This document shows, one piece after another, positions 30,014 through 42,700 of a stretch of 64,000 bases of DNA (the first letter of the stretch is position 1; each line of letters begins with the position of its first letter). The stretch lies in assembly GCA_964019165.1 (NCBI GenBank), contig OZ025282.1, positions 13,164,229-13,228,228 of the forward strand, written 5' to 3'. The stretch comes from Mastigias papua. Taxonomy: Eukaryota; Cnidaria; Scyphozoa; Rhizostomeae; Mastigiidae. A program made the position numbers and the translations under genes. The notes beneath the pieces are model-generated. The model did not search any database, was not told the origin of the DNA, and was given only the letters and a program-made list of their open reading frames with translations.

Positions 30014-32107
30014 TCAACAAAGTTTCTTCACATCAAGTTTGTCCCTGAAGTTTTGAAAAGTGTCCTTTGTAAGTTGATCAACTGAACCATCTGGGTTGTG
30101 CTTTACTTTAAATACCCAAAAGTTCCCAACAACATTCTGATTCTTTTGGAAAGGCACAAAATCCCATGTATGGTTACTCATAGTTGATTCATACTCAGCA
30201 TTAGTAGCTTCTTTCCACTGCATTTCAAACTGTCTATTCCAAGCTTCATTGATATCAACTGGGTCATCTATGTCAGCTGTGAGACTAGTAGCATAGCAAT
30301 CTTCAACCATTCTTCTTGGAGGTCTGCGGTTCTTTGAGGTGCTAATTCTGCAACTTGTCTCATAAACTGCTCTTCAAATGTTTCTCCCACTGGTTGATTG
30401 TCTGCTTGTTCATCAAGATTAACATTATCTCCATTTAACATCTCATTTTCAGTGGAATCTTTGGATTGCCATGTATCAGGAAAGAACAAATCAGCCTGCG
30501 GTTTTGCCTCAGCAGTGAAATCGTGAAAAGTCTTTTCCGCAAATATTACATCTCTGCTCCTAATGAAGCTTCCAGATGACAGGTTAAACAGCTTATATCC
30601 TTTAGTCCCATCAGGATATCCAACAAACACTGTCTTGCAGGATTTAGAATCAAACTTCCTTTGCTTGTTCTTTTCCACATGCACAAATGCTACACACCCA
30701 AACACTTTAAGGTTCGAAACATCAGGTTTCACACCATACCAACTCTCATATGGTGTAATGCCATTAAATGATGTCGTTGGGCTCCGATTACGAAGATAAA
30801 CTGCTGTATTGACTGCCTCAGCCCAGAACTTTTGAGGAACTTTTGCATGGCACATCATCGCTCTTACAGTTTCCACAGTTTGTCTGTTCATTCTTTCAGC
30901 TGTACCGTTCTGAGCAGGATTCTCAGGAACAGTAGTCTGATGGATTACTCCCTCTTCCTTCAAATAGCGAGCAAACAATCTTGATTCGTACTCTCCATTA
31001 TCTGAATGCAATACTTTCACAGTTTTTCCACACTGATTCTTGACAAAATTCACAAACTCTTTAAATTTTACCAAGACTTCACTCTTCTGCATATCGAAGT
31101 GCACTTTAGTAAATCGAGAAAAATCATCGATAAAACTTATAAAATAACTTGATCCCCCAAGAGACTTTACTGACATAGGTCCACATACGTCATTGTGAAT
31201 GATTTCAAAAGTTTCTGTGGCATGCTTAGCAGCTCCTTTAGGATAAGCACTGCGATGATGTTTTCCCATTATACACGGCTGACATAGTTCTGCTTTCTTT
31301 AACTGTATCTGCATGCCATCAACCAAGTTATCATGTTCTAACTTCTTAACATTGTCCATCCCTAAATGGCCAAAGCGATAATGCCATAACTCCAGGTTTG
31401 ATTCAGTATTAGGCTCTCTACTAACAGTATTTACCGACTCTGTAGGAATAATGTTCAAGTTGTAAAGCCTTCCTTGAATTTTGCAGTAAATAAGATTTTC
31501 GAGCTTCTTATTATTCTGCATTGATATCCTTCAAAGTTGACGTCATAGCTCCTAATGCTCCTAATTTAGTCATAGCTCGAACAGACAATAGGTTCTTCTC
31601 TAAATCAGGTACAAACAAAACATCCCTAAGAGCAATGTGTTGTATTCCATCACCAAGATCTGTATATTTGACGGTTGTCACTCAGAATTATAATAGCATG
31701 GTTTTCGAAGTCAACAAAGTCTTCCAATGCATCTCTGTCAAACGTCATGTGCTGCAACGCTCCTGAGTTTATTATCCATCCATCATCAGTTGCTTGATCG
31801 GAAGTCGTAAACGCTTCCTCGTGCACTAAAGTAGGATCATGCTGATTTTCTTTTGCGTCCACACAATGTGCTGACATCTTGCTATTGATGGGATTATGCG
31901 GCAATGTTGAATTATCCTTACCTTTTCCATTTCTTTTAGGACAGTCTCTTGCAAAGTGACCCCTTTCGTGACAATTGTGACAAACTCCACAAAACACCTT
32001 TTCTTGTTTAGAATCGCTCTCTTTGGAAACAAATGAGGTACTTCCTTAATAATAATGAAAATATTTATACGGGGTAACCTCTTCAGCACATGAAGTGCTG
32101 TTATCAA
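30014..32107 (-). pseudogene. internally deleted copia gag-pol relic
   Basis: Minus-strand relic in at least three frames. Order: zinc knuckle CHNCHERGHFARDC (near 31960); protease block WIINSGALQHMT with the catalytic Asp changed to Asn; frameshifts between 31650 and 31521; integrase with LWHYRFGHLGMDNV, CQPCIMGKHH, IHNDVCGPMS, HSDNGEYESR and NGTAERMNRQ; linker to NAEYESTMSNHTWDFVPF and FWVFKVKHNPDGSV. The frame then jumps directly to DQLTKDTFQNFRDKLDV, which aligns with the extreme C-terminus of copia. RT and RNase H are therefore missing without loss of frame. The Gag N-terminus and 5' LTR were not found. Confidence 0.85.
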
Positions 32108-32718
32108 TGAGGACCCTGTGTCTAAAACTATGATATATTACAGTAAAGATTTATAACATAGGAATATTATTGTCCAAACTTTTTAAAGCACTGCTTCAAA
32201 ATCTTGTGAATTCCACCTAAACGCAAAAATTGTTTGTTTCATAGTTTGCTGTACTTCCAAACTTGTAAAACTGACGACTCTTTTCCCGCCTACATTCAGA
32301 TGGAAGAAGCCTTGCCGCGTGACACTTTTGTTATGTAAATGTCCTAGACTAGGCCTTGGGACCTTGTTAGGAATCATATTTTGCAGGGTGGTGTAGTACT
32401 TTTCGAAAGTAATTGTATTACAAAGGATTCATTTCCATAATGTTTGGATAACATTGATTATTATCAGTTGACATTCTTTGATAAATGAAAGGTAGCTAGT
32501 AATACTGTAATAATACGCCCGAATCAATGGGCCCACATCCTACATTGTACGTGGTACAATTTTGCTGCAAGGAATAGTTAAGTCATGTCAGCGAGGCGTT
32601 TTATTCCGACAGATATGTGGAATTATTCATTTTAATTGTCGTTTGTTCAGTTATGGTATCAGTTGGTTGACTGTAGTATAAAAATAAACTTTATATAATC
32701 GATTTTGAACTCTTTCAG
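32108..32718. other. unassigned sequence
   Basis: No gene, RNA or transposon terminus recognised. It would be intronic if the exon at 32719 is real. Confidence 0.3.
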
Positions 32719-32772
32719 GTCAGAGAGATGATATAGAAGGTATACAAATGGACCATGAACATTTGACACAAG
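32719..32772 (+). CDS. candidate 54-bp phase-1 exon
   Basis: Preceded by a good acceptor (GAACTCTTTCAG) and followed by a possible donor (AAG|GTATAG). The enclosed 54 bp has one long open frame (QRDDIEGIQMDHEHLTQ) that enters and leaves in phase 1, exactly 18 codons. It is short, so chance is a real alternative. Phase and strand agree with the candidate exon at 43849-44043. Confidence 0.3.
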
Positions 32773-35250
32773 GTATAGATTCTTTTTGCCTACCATCTGT
32801 CGACCTTAACAATTCTGAGTTAAGGCTTTATATGTTCCTTATTGATTGAAATAATTATTGTTGTTCCTTATTCCTTATTTATTTATATGTTCTTCCTTAT
32901 CTTGGGATCTTTAGCTTTGATTGCTCGATTTTTTTCTCGATTGCTTGATTGCTCGATTCGTGGCTTCACCTGAAGTATCTTACGGTTCAGGGTTGGCCAA
33001 ACTGCTGCTAACAAGCCACGTGGTACTCTTTGGCACCTACTCTGTGATTCAGGGGACATTTTTACGCTAGCAGATAAATAGTGATAATTTGCTTAAAATT
33101 CAAATGAGAATGAATTTAAAGTTTACTGGCTATTCTACTTTTAATATAAATTTGCAGATTTTCCATAGAAATCCTCGTAGTTCAATACTTTGTGAAACTG
33201 TGCACCAAATATGTTTATATACCAATAGCTTATGATCTCAGTCATCTGGATCCTATTGTTTGTAGAGAAACTTTGCTGATCTTGTAGTAGACAGCCCTTG
33301 AACCATTTGTACTGGCTAATAAAACAAGGATCATTGACATTTGTCTTTTCCAGTGCAAGTGTATTGACTTGTTATTTTGTTGTAGAATTAGCGAAAACAC
33401 TTGAAGTAGGCGATAAACGGAGAATTAAATATGTTTCATTAACTAATATTGTATCCGGAATTCTAAAAGCGATCATGCTCATGTTTAGAATTAGAGTGAG
33501 GTGGATATGTTCAGATTATATGTTTTAGCTATGTCGGTAGTCATATGTTGTTAGATATAATTACTATTATAATCTTTATCTTTCATTTATAGAGCCCGGG
33601 AAGGATGAGAACATAAGTATGCTAATTGTGCTATTTCCATCCTAAGTCATTTATCGTCCATGACATCTTAAGCTTTCTAATTTTTCCATGATCGTTCAAT
33701 CATCATTACCATCATCACTATCATCAGCATCATTGTCGTTGTCTTTGTCATCATCATCGTCGTCATTGTCAGTTGAGCGTCAGTCCCCATCTGGAATCCG
33801 CTGTCTAATTCCCCATTTTAATATTGTCCTGTCTCCGCTTACACGCTCTCCTATGTATGCTATTATTTGTTCTAGAGTCATTAGTTATCATCTCCCCTTT
33901 CCTTTCATCCCCGCTTTTCTCTTGCTGTGCCCACCCTTCATTCATCCATTAGAGTGTATTATTTTTCGTTTCTAAGTGCACATGATTTTCTATGACGCGT
34001 AATGGTGGCTATAGGTATTTTTCCTCTTCGTAAAATGTAGGCAAGTTCCCTTCGGAGCCCTCGTGCAAAATTTATGGCCGGCACTTATTGATATTTTTTC
34101 TGCCGTATTACACCATTCGCATTTTGTTTCTTGCTGTCTGTTCTATCTATGTTTCTTTCCAGAGTCATTTCTTTTTGTGCCTAACTTCCGCGTTTTTGCC
34201 ATATCCAGCCCATTTATAACTGATGATATTTTCTGTTCACTAGTCCTTTTTGATCTTGAAGTTTGTGAAAATTGGTTTCCATGAAGTTTTGATTGCTCTT
34301 CTTCCCACTCTTCTAAATGGCTTTTTTCTTGCCTATTATTTCTTTCAATTTCGATCTGTCACAGACAAGATGTTCAACTGACCCTGCATCTAATCGGGCA
34401 TCATAGAGTGCCCCCACCCCCCTCCAATATTCTAGCGTTCAATGTCATAGCATTTTTGTGATGTCAATGTCACCAGTAGCACATACAACCCAAGTGTTAT
34501 TCGTCTCTTTGGACAACAATTCTCCATCCCTTAACATATGGACAGTCTTTCCCAACGCTCCCTTTCTTCTATCTTAGCTGCCATTGATCTAACTCAAACA
34601 CCTCTCACTCCTGTCATGCAGACATGTTTGTCCTCAGTTTACTTGAGAGCTGGTTCTTTTTGTTATTTATGAATACAGAATGGTAACCTTGGTTTACTAT
34701 TTTTTGCATCTATTTTATCTCCTTCTTTTGCCACGCCCTTTTCTCACAATTGAATGTCATCGTTGATTCAAGTATGACTTGCATTATCTTTGCGTGTGTT
34801 TTCTTAATTTGGAATATTTCAGTCTGTTCTAAGTATCAAAACAGCATACCGTAAATGACTGAATAACCATCTATTGTCGAATAAACGCCCATACCCAAAT
34901 AGACGTCTCCAGGGAAGGAGCAAAATTTACTGTGCTGCTCGTTCTAGTCAATCTTGACAGGGTAAGTTGACATGTCATCCAAAATAGATTATATTGCTTT
35001 GGTGCTACACTTGAGCTTTCCTTGATTGATTCCAGCCATGACGTTGATGATGATGAAGTTGACATTGTAGCTGTATTATATTGTTGTTTTGGTCTAGCTA
35101 TGATTCACAGAGAGTATGTTGAATAGTTAAATATCTTTGTTCTTCTTACCTATACCGAGCAGTATTTAATAAGCATACCTGCCGAATAGCCACCTCTGCC
35201 CGTATAGCTGTCCCGGATCGGAGGCTAAATTTCAAATTAATATATTCTGC
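32773..35250. other. unassigned sequence with CAT microsatellite
   Basis: No gene is recognised. A degenerate CAT/CGT trinucleotide array lies at about 33700-33768, and the Ser/Leu-rich ORF across it is repeat-derived. AT-rich low-information DNA otherwise. Confidence 0.35.
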
Positions 35251-35406
35251 GAGCTTCCGCCTGCCAGAACACAGAGATTTGGTACAAAGTCATTGAATTT
35301 TATAGGCAGTCTAATCTGGAATAGCCTCAGTGATGAAATGAAAACTGCACAAAGCTTAGCCATATTCAAACAAAAATTAAATCATAGAATGGAATTGTAC
35401 GTGTAA
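35251..35406 (+). pseudogene. LINE 3' end (C-terminal 50 codons)
   Basis: Plus frame reads ARTQRFGTKSLNFIGSLIWN, then SLSDEMKTAQSLAIFKQKLN and a stop at 35404-35406. 'RFG..SL.F.G..IWNSL......A.SLA.FK.KL' is the standard C-terminal block of CR1/L2-like LINE RT proteins. It is followed by about 125 bp of 3' UTR and then the TA array at 35532, which may be the tail. The rest of the element is absent. Confidence 0.7.
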
Positions 35407-35530
35407 CATCTGCAGAAGTTGATTATTGATATACTTATTATATCTGTTTTTATCTTTTCCTCACATTTTCTCCTTGTAAAACTTAACTCACTTATTTGTT
35501 TTAGTATTCCGGTATGTTGGTTTTAATTAG

Positions 35531-35638
<108 letters not shown>

Positions 35639-35709
35639 TAATTCGGCTAAGGCTGACATAGGTAAATACTAAGTCATGAGTGGGCTACCACAATTGGAAA
35701 ATTTCTTTT

Positions 35710-35780
35710 GGCCCCAGTGCGGATTCGAACTCACGATGTTTAGATCAGAAGACACCTGTGCTAATCAATTGCGCCATCCA

Positions 35781-35783
<3 letters not shown>
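35710..35783 (-). mobile_element. tRNA-like SINE head or tRNA relic
   Basis: Minus-strand 74 bp starting GCCTGGATGGCGCAATTGAT has a good A-box (TGGCGCAATTGATTAGC) and B-box (GAGTTCGAATC) at tRNA spacing and an anticodon-like CTTCTGATC segment. The acceptor stem pairs poorly and the T-stem is damaged, so it is not a functional tRNA gene. It lies between two TA arrays, with a short unrelated body (35637-35709), typical of a tRNA-derived SINE. Confidence 0.65.

Positions 35784-35867
<84 letters not shown>
35784..35867. repeat. (TA)n microsatellite
   Basis: AT dinucleotide array of about 84 bp, immediately 5' of the minus-strand tRNA-like unit. Confidence 0.95.
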
Positions 35868-36330
35868 CTATTTCGCTCTATAATAGCGTTGGATAATTTC
35901 AAATGAAATAAATGAAAATGAAAACGAATAAGTACTCCAGGTGGTAATTTTGTCTGTTACGGTATATTCGCCATGTTTTGTTTGGCTCCAATATTGTTTC
36001 CTACTTACATATTCACCAAGCATTTGCATTTTATCTCCAGCCGCTGTGCTTAAATGTTTCTTCAAAACTTCTAATGCTACGTTTTACGATTTCCTTACCT
36101 TATGTCACTTCGCCTTTCTCACCATACAGTGTTGTATCATCCGTGAATAAGGCCTCTGTGATTCCAAAAATATTCTTTGTGTGCTCTTTGTTTCACTGGT
36201 AGAGAAGGATTTCACTGGTAGAGAATTCCCCGGACAACAATTAAACTCTATACCTATATTCCATCCTCTTTCCTTTGAACTTTTTTCCATTCTTCTGCAG
36301 CTTGCCTCATTGCTGCTTAAGTTTTAGTTA

Positions 36331-38960
36331 TTGCAAAGTATGGGAGATATATCGCATTCATCCCTTAGTCCTCGAAACGGCTGCCATGAATCATTGGTTT
36401 CCTCCCTACTTCTGACTCTGTGTTCTGTTTCCTCATGCAACCCGCTTAGTAATCTAATGCCGTTCTCTTCTATCTTATATTTTCTTAGCATGCTGTATAG
36501 GATTGGTCTGTTGACTCGTGGATATGCTTTCTTTAAAATTTTTTAGAACTTTATTTCATGCATCAACAATTTAAAAGTTACAATTATACATCTCACCAGT
36601 TAACAGGCGATGTATAATTGCCATGTCTGCATACAAACAGTACGACAATATTAAAATAACATACAATAACAGAACGAATAATCACCTAAGATAAGAAGGG
36701 AAAAGAAATAAGTTTGAAAAAGAAGACGGAAAAGCAAGGAAAATTCAATGAGAAATTTAATGGTTCGAAGTTTATATACGCCCTGTTTCTTCTTCAAAAT
36801 ACATAGTACGTGCACCTCACTGCAATGTTCTGAATCTTTTTGTTGATTGTTTTTTGTGTACTATTGTCGGTGCCTAACTCTTTCATCATGTATAACAATG
36901 AATCAGATGAAGATTCAAGAGTGCTAAGAGCGCCCATAGAAATATTTACGAAGTTGATCTCACGATATCGTGGTTTTAAGTTGAGCAAAAGTGGCCTATA
37001 CTTTGTAGCTTTGCGATTACTATAAATTGCTATATTTGTTTCAAATCCAACCGTTAATTCTAGGACATAAAGAGAATTATCTGGAACAATCAAAGCAAGA
37101 TCGGGCCGAAGAGTATCACCAGTGATAAGAGAAGGAGACTGGAAAAATGGGAGATCAGCATATACGAGGCAATGCTGTTTAGAGGAAAATGAATTGGCAA
37201 TGAACAGTAGAACAGAGTTGTGACGCCATGATGTACCTACCATCCTCTAGATAAGACCACCCTCTAGAAAATAATAATCATAAAAAAGAAACTTATAGTG
37301 TGCCATATATCCAGATGGCTCATAGGCCCATAACATACATTAAAAGATAATATAACTGTAATTGTTTTATATAATACACTTATGGTTATTTATATCCAAG
37401 ATTGTTGATACAGGAGTCCTGGCTGTTGTAAGATTTCTCTCATATACATATTATCATGCTTCTTCATATAATCTCATGCATATTTGTGGTGTATCTGCAC
37501 TCGATGTAACAACCCGAATGTCGTCTTGGCTTTCATCCAGTACTCCTATTTCCTTTGCCCATATTGTTAGTTTACACGGCATGATTCTAGCTAATATTCT
37601 GCCTGACACAATAAGGAGGCAAGCCCCTCTATAATTGTTACTATCATCTAGTTCCCCCTTTTTGAACAAATGGACTACCCATTCAGTTTTTGCCACTGAT
37701 TACCATTCATTTGGATACATTTTGATCATGTCTAGTTTAATATTGTATATCTCTTATTGTCTTGTTGTATTCTGTGTACTCACTTGCTGTATATATGTTA
37801 TCTTATGCCATGTACTCCTACGGCCCCATCATTGGCTATTGAACATTCTCTAATTATTTCTTTTTGTGTTATTGGACTGTTCAGTTTATCTGCCTTAATT
37901 ATTTATATTTCATTATCATTTATATCCTTAATCTTTTCTATTGCTTTCTTCCTGATTTCCTCACTTTCCCCATTTCCATCTATAGAGACCTTTCTAAAGT
38001 GCACTTTGTTCTGTTATGTAGTAAAACATTCCCTTGTTGACACAGCCTTTGAATCTCTCATCTCTAGAATCTGTATAGTTAATACGTCTTCCTTAAACTA
38101 TTATGTTTTTCTGCATTTGACATTGGTTTAATTGTAGCCACCGTGTTCTCTCCAATCCTTTCAATTTTTCATTAAGAGTTTCCTATTTCGACTCCTCTCT
38201 TCTTGCTTCTCCTTAATTATGAGACTTCTCTGCTATTTCTCTTCGTCCTTTAGAAATTACTTTGATGCCTCAACAAATTAAGATAACTCGCTACTAATTT
38301 CAGTGATTCGCCTGAGCTCTGTTTGTGGCTGTCTTTGGCACCGCAAAGCCATGGTGAATCCCTTCTCTTTGGCATCATCCCCGCTAAATATCTGCCGTCT
38401 TGTGTTATCGGTGGGCTCAGATTAAACCAATTCTTTCCTTTTCCATCTTTTATTATTTTTTCATGCGCTTATCTGTCCTTCCTCTAAGTTCTTTAGAATT
38501 CTCTAGGTATTTTGAAAGTTTATGATTGATTGATAACTTTATGTTACTTGTTGTCACTATTCTTTTTCTGGTCACTGTTCTTGTAATTAGCTCTTTTGGC
38601 CGATGTTCTGAGAAACCTTTCTCTTCTATGGTTCATATTTTCTTTACAATACGATGCTGTTGCTCTTGCTTGATTAACAATTCATCTGGTTCATGGCATA
38701 GAATCATGCCCTCAATCAGGGTTGCTCATGAAAGAATTTGCACAACCCATAGCTTTCAATTCACACCATGCTATTGAATCATTTGCTGCCTCATTATTGG
38801 GCCCACAACACCATATTTACTCTCTTATAGGGTTTGAATTTTGATCAAACTTGCATACAGATGCATTATGATCTCCTCCTATAGGTAGTTATGCGTCATA
38901 CCGTCTCATTCCCATCTGTTCCTTAATTGCATTCAATAATTTTCTTCCAACCACAATGCT
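36331..38960 (-). pseudogene. LINE copy B (2A-family), decayed and interrupted
   Basis: Minus-strand relic. From high to low: an endonuclease trace with LPIGGDHNAS near 38880; a long decayed linker; RT start WVVHLFKKGELDDSNNYRGA and ILARIMPCKL, then EIGVLDESQDDIR (37454-37696); and, across an insertion, ILKKAYPRVNRPILYSMLRK with a block resembling SREETNDSWQPFRGLR (36370-36543). The blocks match copy A (39.7-43.4 kb) in order. An RLE-type LINE 3' end (about 36545-37262) sits between the second and third RT blocks. Many stops and frameshifts are present; it is not functional. Confidence 0.7.
36545..37262 (-). pseudogene. RLE-type LINE 3' fragment nested in copy B
   Basis: Minus frame 36794-37243 reads SWRHNSVLLFIANSF, YADLPFFQSPSLITGD, LRPDLALIVPDNSLYVLELT, KATKYRPLLLNL and a C-terminal IQNIAVRCTYYVF. 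This matches the restriction-like endonuclease end of the element at 46-49.5 kb (LRPDLVLVLNSTTVYLLELT). It includes the PD...E catalytic spacing but no RT. It is 5'-truncated near 37262 and followed by an AT-rich 3' UTR to about 36545. Confidence 0.85.
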
Positions 38961-39613
38961 ATAATGGTTATGTACTGACATTAGATGGTAGCTGTTGGCA
39001 AGTACTGTGGTTGTTCTGTCCCTTCTCCAATGCTAGCTACCGCTTTCAAGTCATTGATCTGCCCAAATTCGAATCAGTACAATAACGCTTTTTTCTGCAA
39101 TTATTGCCCACATCCCACGCTCCCCATCCAAAGATACTGTTATTGCTTGCTGTGATGTCAGTTGGCAACAACATGTGGACTTTTTTCATTCAGGTATATT
39201 CTAATAGTCGTTTCAATCTACCGCTGTTGTTCGCTGCAAATAATGTCTCTAGATATTCCGTGGCCGCAGTTTTGTTGTCGTTTTGTATATAAAACTTGTA
39301 GTTTGTATGCGTTTCTCTCTCTTCTGATGTTTTCTTTCGTTCGCTACTTTCTTTGCCTATTTGCTTTTTCCGACTCCATCGAGTCTCTGTTATTCCAGTT
39401 GCCTAACATTGATTGAGTTCAATCGGACTTAAGCCCATGGTGTTTTTAAATGAGGTAATGCGTGGTCATTCTGCTCTCTCCCTTGGAGATCAACTTTGAC
39501 TTTTGTTGGTAACTTGGTATCCCTTGCTAGCCTCTAACAAATCTAATTGACACAATCTGCGAGTGACGTCACCTAACACAACCCTCCGTGCTTCAGTTTG
39601 TTTCTCGCCAGAC

Positions 39614-39672
39614 ATCATCATCATCATTATCACCAGTATCACCACTATTATCTTCTTCTTCTTCTTCATCTT
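39614..39672. repeat. CAT/CTT trinucleotide array (LINE A tail)
   Basis: Degenerate CAT then CTT trinucleotides at the 3' end of minus-strand LINE copy A (a GAT/GAA tail in its sense). Confidence 0.8.
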
Positions 39673-39709
39673 CTGTCGCCGTTAGGCATGAGGTGTGCAG
39701 TTGATTGTG

Positions 39710-42700
39710 TCACTGATCCGAGGCCATGCAGGCCCTCGATTTTTGGTGTCTTGCCAGACTGGCAGAAGTTACATTTGCACCGCAATATGTGCACATTTTC
39801 CTCTTTGATACCTACCTTCTTGCAGTCTGTGCACTAGCCTGATATGATCTTCTATCTTAGATCTCTCTCTCTTTTTGCACATTGTTCCTCTGTTCACAGC
39901 TCCTTACATGCTTTGCATAATTTGCCCTTCCGACCAAGTTTTTACAAATCCTGCATTCCTTTCTTTCTCCTTCTATGCTTCCACCCTTGCATGCTTTGGA
40001 ATAGGTTTTCTATGTTGCTTCTTGTCTAAATTTGCCATTGCATTTTTGGCATCTAAAAGTTGTTTCATTTTCCATTGTTCTGTAAAGTCTTTTCTAATGA
40101 ATGACCAATCCAGCTTTAGTTCTGAATGTTCTGCCACACCCTTCGTATTTGCATTTGGTGTCGTTCTGTAGCTCGTACTGTGATCTTCTCTCAATAATTT
40201 CTTCATGATCATGCCTTCTATACTGGTGCCCCTGTTGCTTCTCGAATTGTTCTATGTGTCTCATTCTACTTTCGACCACATTTTTCAATTTCACTCTCTC
40301 CATCGCTATTCTTTCTACTTCATGGACTTCTATATATTTGCTTCCTTCAATAGTCTGTGCCAGTAAGCAAGCGTTGTCATCTTTCTTTTCCTTGGTTATC
40401 TCCCCATCTCCATTCGTGTGATCCAACTCATCATCGCCTGTTTTACTAATCTCCCATCTGACATTCTTGCAATATGACCAATTCTAACTAAGTGGCTCTT
40501 CTCTATTTTGCTTCTTATTGTCATAACATCTAGCTCGTTTCTTACATCTTGCATATTCATGTGATTCCTCTCCATGTGCCTCAAAGGTTCTTCTTTCTTG
40601 TTACTCCATATGTATCTATACCTCTTGTCTATCCAACTTTGAATTCTTTTTGTCTCCAATTTTGAAAAAGGTCTAATTGCAGCATTAAACAAAATGGTAC
40701 TTTACACGCAGTTTTCTACTACTTTGGCTTGCGTTTTCTTGCTGAGCATACATTTCATAAATCTCTTCTTTATTTGCATCCACGCTCTTGCTGCTCTCTT
40801 TATTCTCATTTTAGTATCATGTTCATTTCCCATATATTTTCCTAACATACGGATTTCCTCACTGTCTCTTGCTCCGAATTCCATTTTCTCCTCCTTTGAT
40901 TCATTGGTTCTCTCTTCAAACTCCCCCATGACTTTCTGGATTATTTGCTTGCCTTCGTCTATTTCGTCATTCATTCCAGTGATAGTGGTGTCATCAGCAA
41001 ACAAAGACATTGTTAGTGTTGTATTCTTGGCTTCTGAGTTGAACGTGTTCTTTACATTCTTCGGTGGAAGTGAATGGCCAGGCATGAGCGACCATTCAAT
41101 GCCTTCTTTTTTGTTATTTTTCTCTGCTTCACATGCTCTTTCCTTTTCTGCAACTCAACTAACCGCCTGATGGAATATGTTAAAAATAACCGGAGACGTT
41201 GCACATCCTTCTCGTAGTCCTCTCTGTGGAATGAACTTCGTACTGTCTCTTTCTTCCCCCCTGACTCTGTACGATGTAAACCCGTGTAGTTCTTTCAGCT
41301 TGTCAATTACTTTGTTTGGTAGTCTATATTTCTCCAGTATGGCCCATAGTTTTCGTCGACTCACCCTTGGGTATGCTTTTTGTAGATGTAGGAGTATAGC
41401 CATCTCTTTTCTTTCCTCCCTTTCATTGTTTATTTCTTCCATATTTCTGATTACTGTCACGTCTTCTTGAATTCTTACAAAGATTTGCATTGCATCAGTC
41501 GTTGATCTCTTCCTTGTCTAAACCTGCTTGATTCTCATCTAGTGCTCCAGTAGCTTCTGCCCAATTTCATAGCCTTGTCGCCAAAATTCTGGCTAAGATT
41601 CTGCTCATGATTGGGAGTAAGCATATTCCTCTGAAATTATTCATATCCTTTTTATCTCCTTTCTTATGTAGTGGGATGATTATTCCAACTTTCTGTTCCT
41701 CATTCCATTTGTGTGTGGGATTTTCCCACAACCACTGCATCTGTCTATACACACTTTTTCTGATCGGATCTCCTGTTTCTGTAATGTACCTTAAACGTAT
41801 CTCGTCCTCTCCCGGTGCTGCATCTTTCATCTTCGCTATTTCATTCTTTATTTCTTCAAAACTCGGAGTCTGGACAATTAATTCGTTGTTTCTCTCCAAC
41901 GTCTCTTTCTCCACCTTCAGTTCCATCACCTTTTCAACTGTCTTTGATATTTGGTCCGGACTGTTTTCATATTGCTCATGAGTGATTTTCTCGAGATGAC
42001 CTTTAAATTCCTCTTCGGTAAAAAGCATTATGAACATGCTGTTGTTGTACTCTCCTCTTCTTTGCAGCCTCTGCAGTATTTTGTACATCGTCCCAATTTG
42101 TCCCATTTGGCATGCTTGTTGGCACTCTTCTCCTAATTGATTCCACCAATTTTCCTCCCATTGTCTTAACTCTATTTTGTATTCTGTTCTTTTCTCTTTC
42201 AGCCTTGTTTTGGCTATAATGTACTCATTGCTTGTTCTGTCTCCTGTCTGCCGTATAACTCGATGTCTCTCTCTCAGTACTTCACGTATCCCTGCTTTCA
42301 GTTGCATTGCATCTTCCTCGTGTTGGTTCATCCATGGGTTTGTTTGTTTCTCTCGTTTGCCACATACTTCCTCCGCTATGGCTCTAAGTATTTTACCCAA
42401 TGTTTCCCATTCTAGGTCTTCCATTTTCACGCCTCTTTTTGCTGCTTCTTGACTCTCTGTTTCTTCTGTTCTATTTCTGTACAGCTCTGCTATTTCTCGA
42501 TTCATCGTGAATTAACCCAACATACTCCGTGTTCTGTGAGCCAGTCAATTAGATCTTCTCCTTGCGGGTTTGTTCTTCTGAATCCATATCTTCCCACTGT
42601 GGTGGATTTGTCATACGCTCTTATATTTCTGCCAATCTGTGCATTAATATCCCCCCCCTAATAACGATAACCTTCTTTGCCGTACCCCCGTGTATCACTC

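Noticed and set aside
35710..35783. Functional tRNA gene
   Set aside because: A- and B-boxes are good, but acceptor and T stems do not pair properly, and it lies in a SINE-like context between TA arrays.
35676..35883. Tyr-Ile repeat ORFs on the plus strand
   Set aside because: They are translations of the TA microsatellite and change with repeat length.
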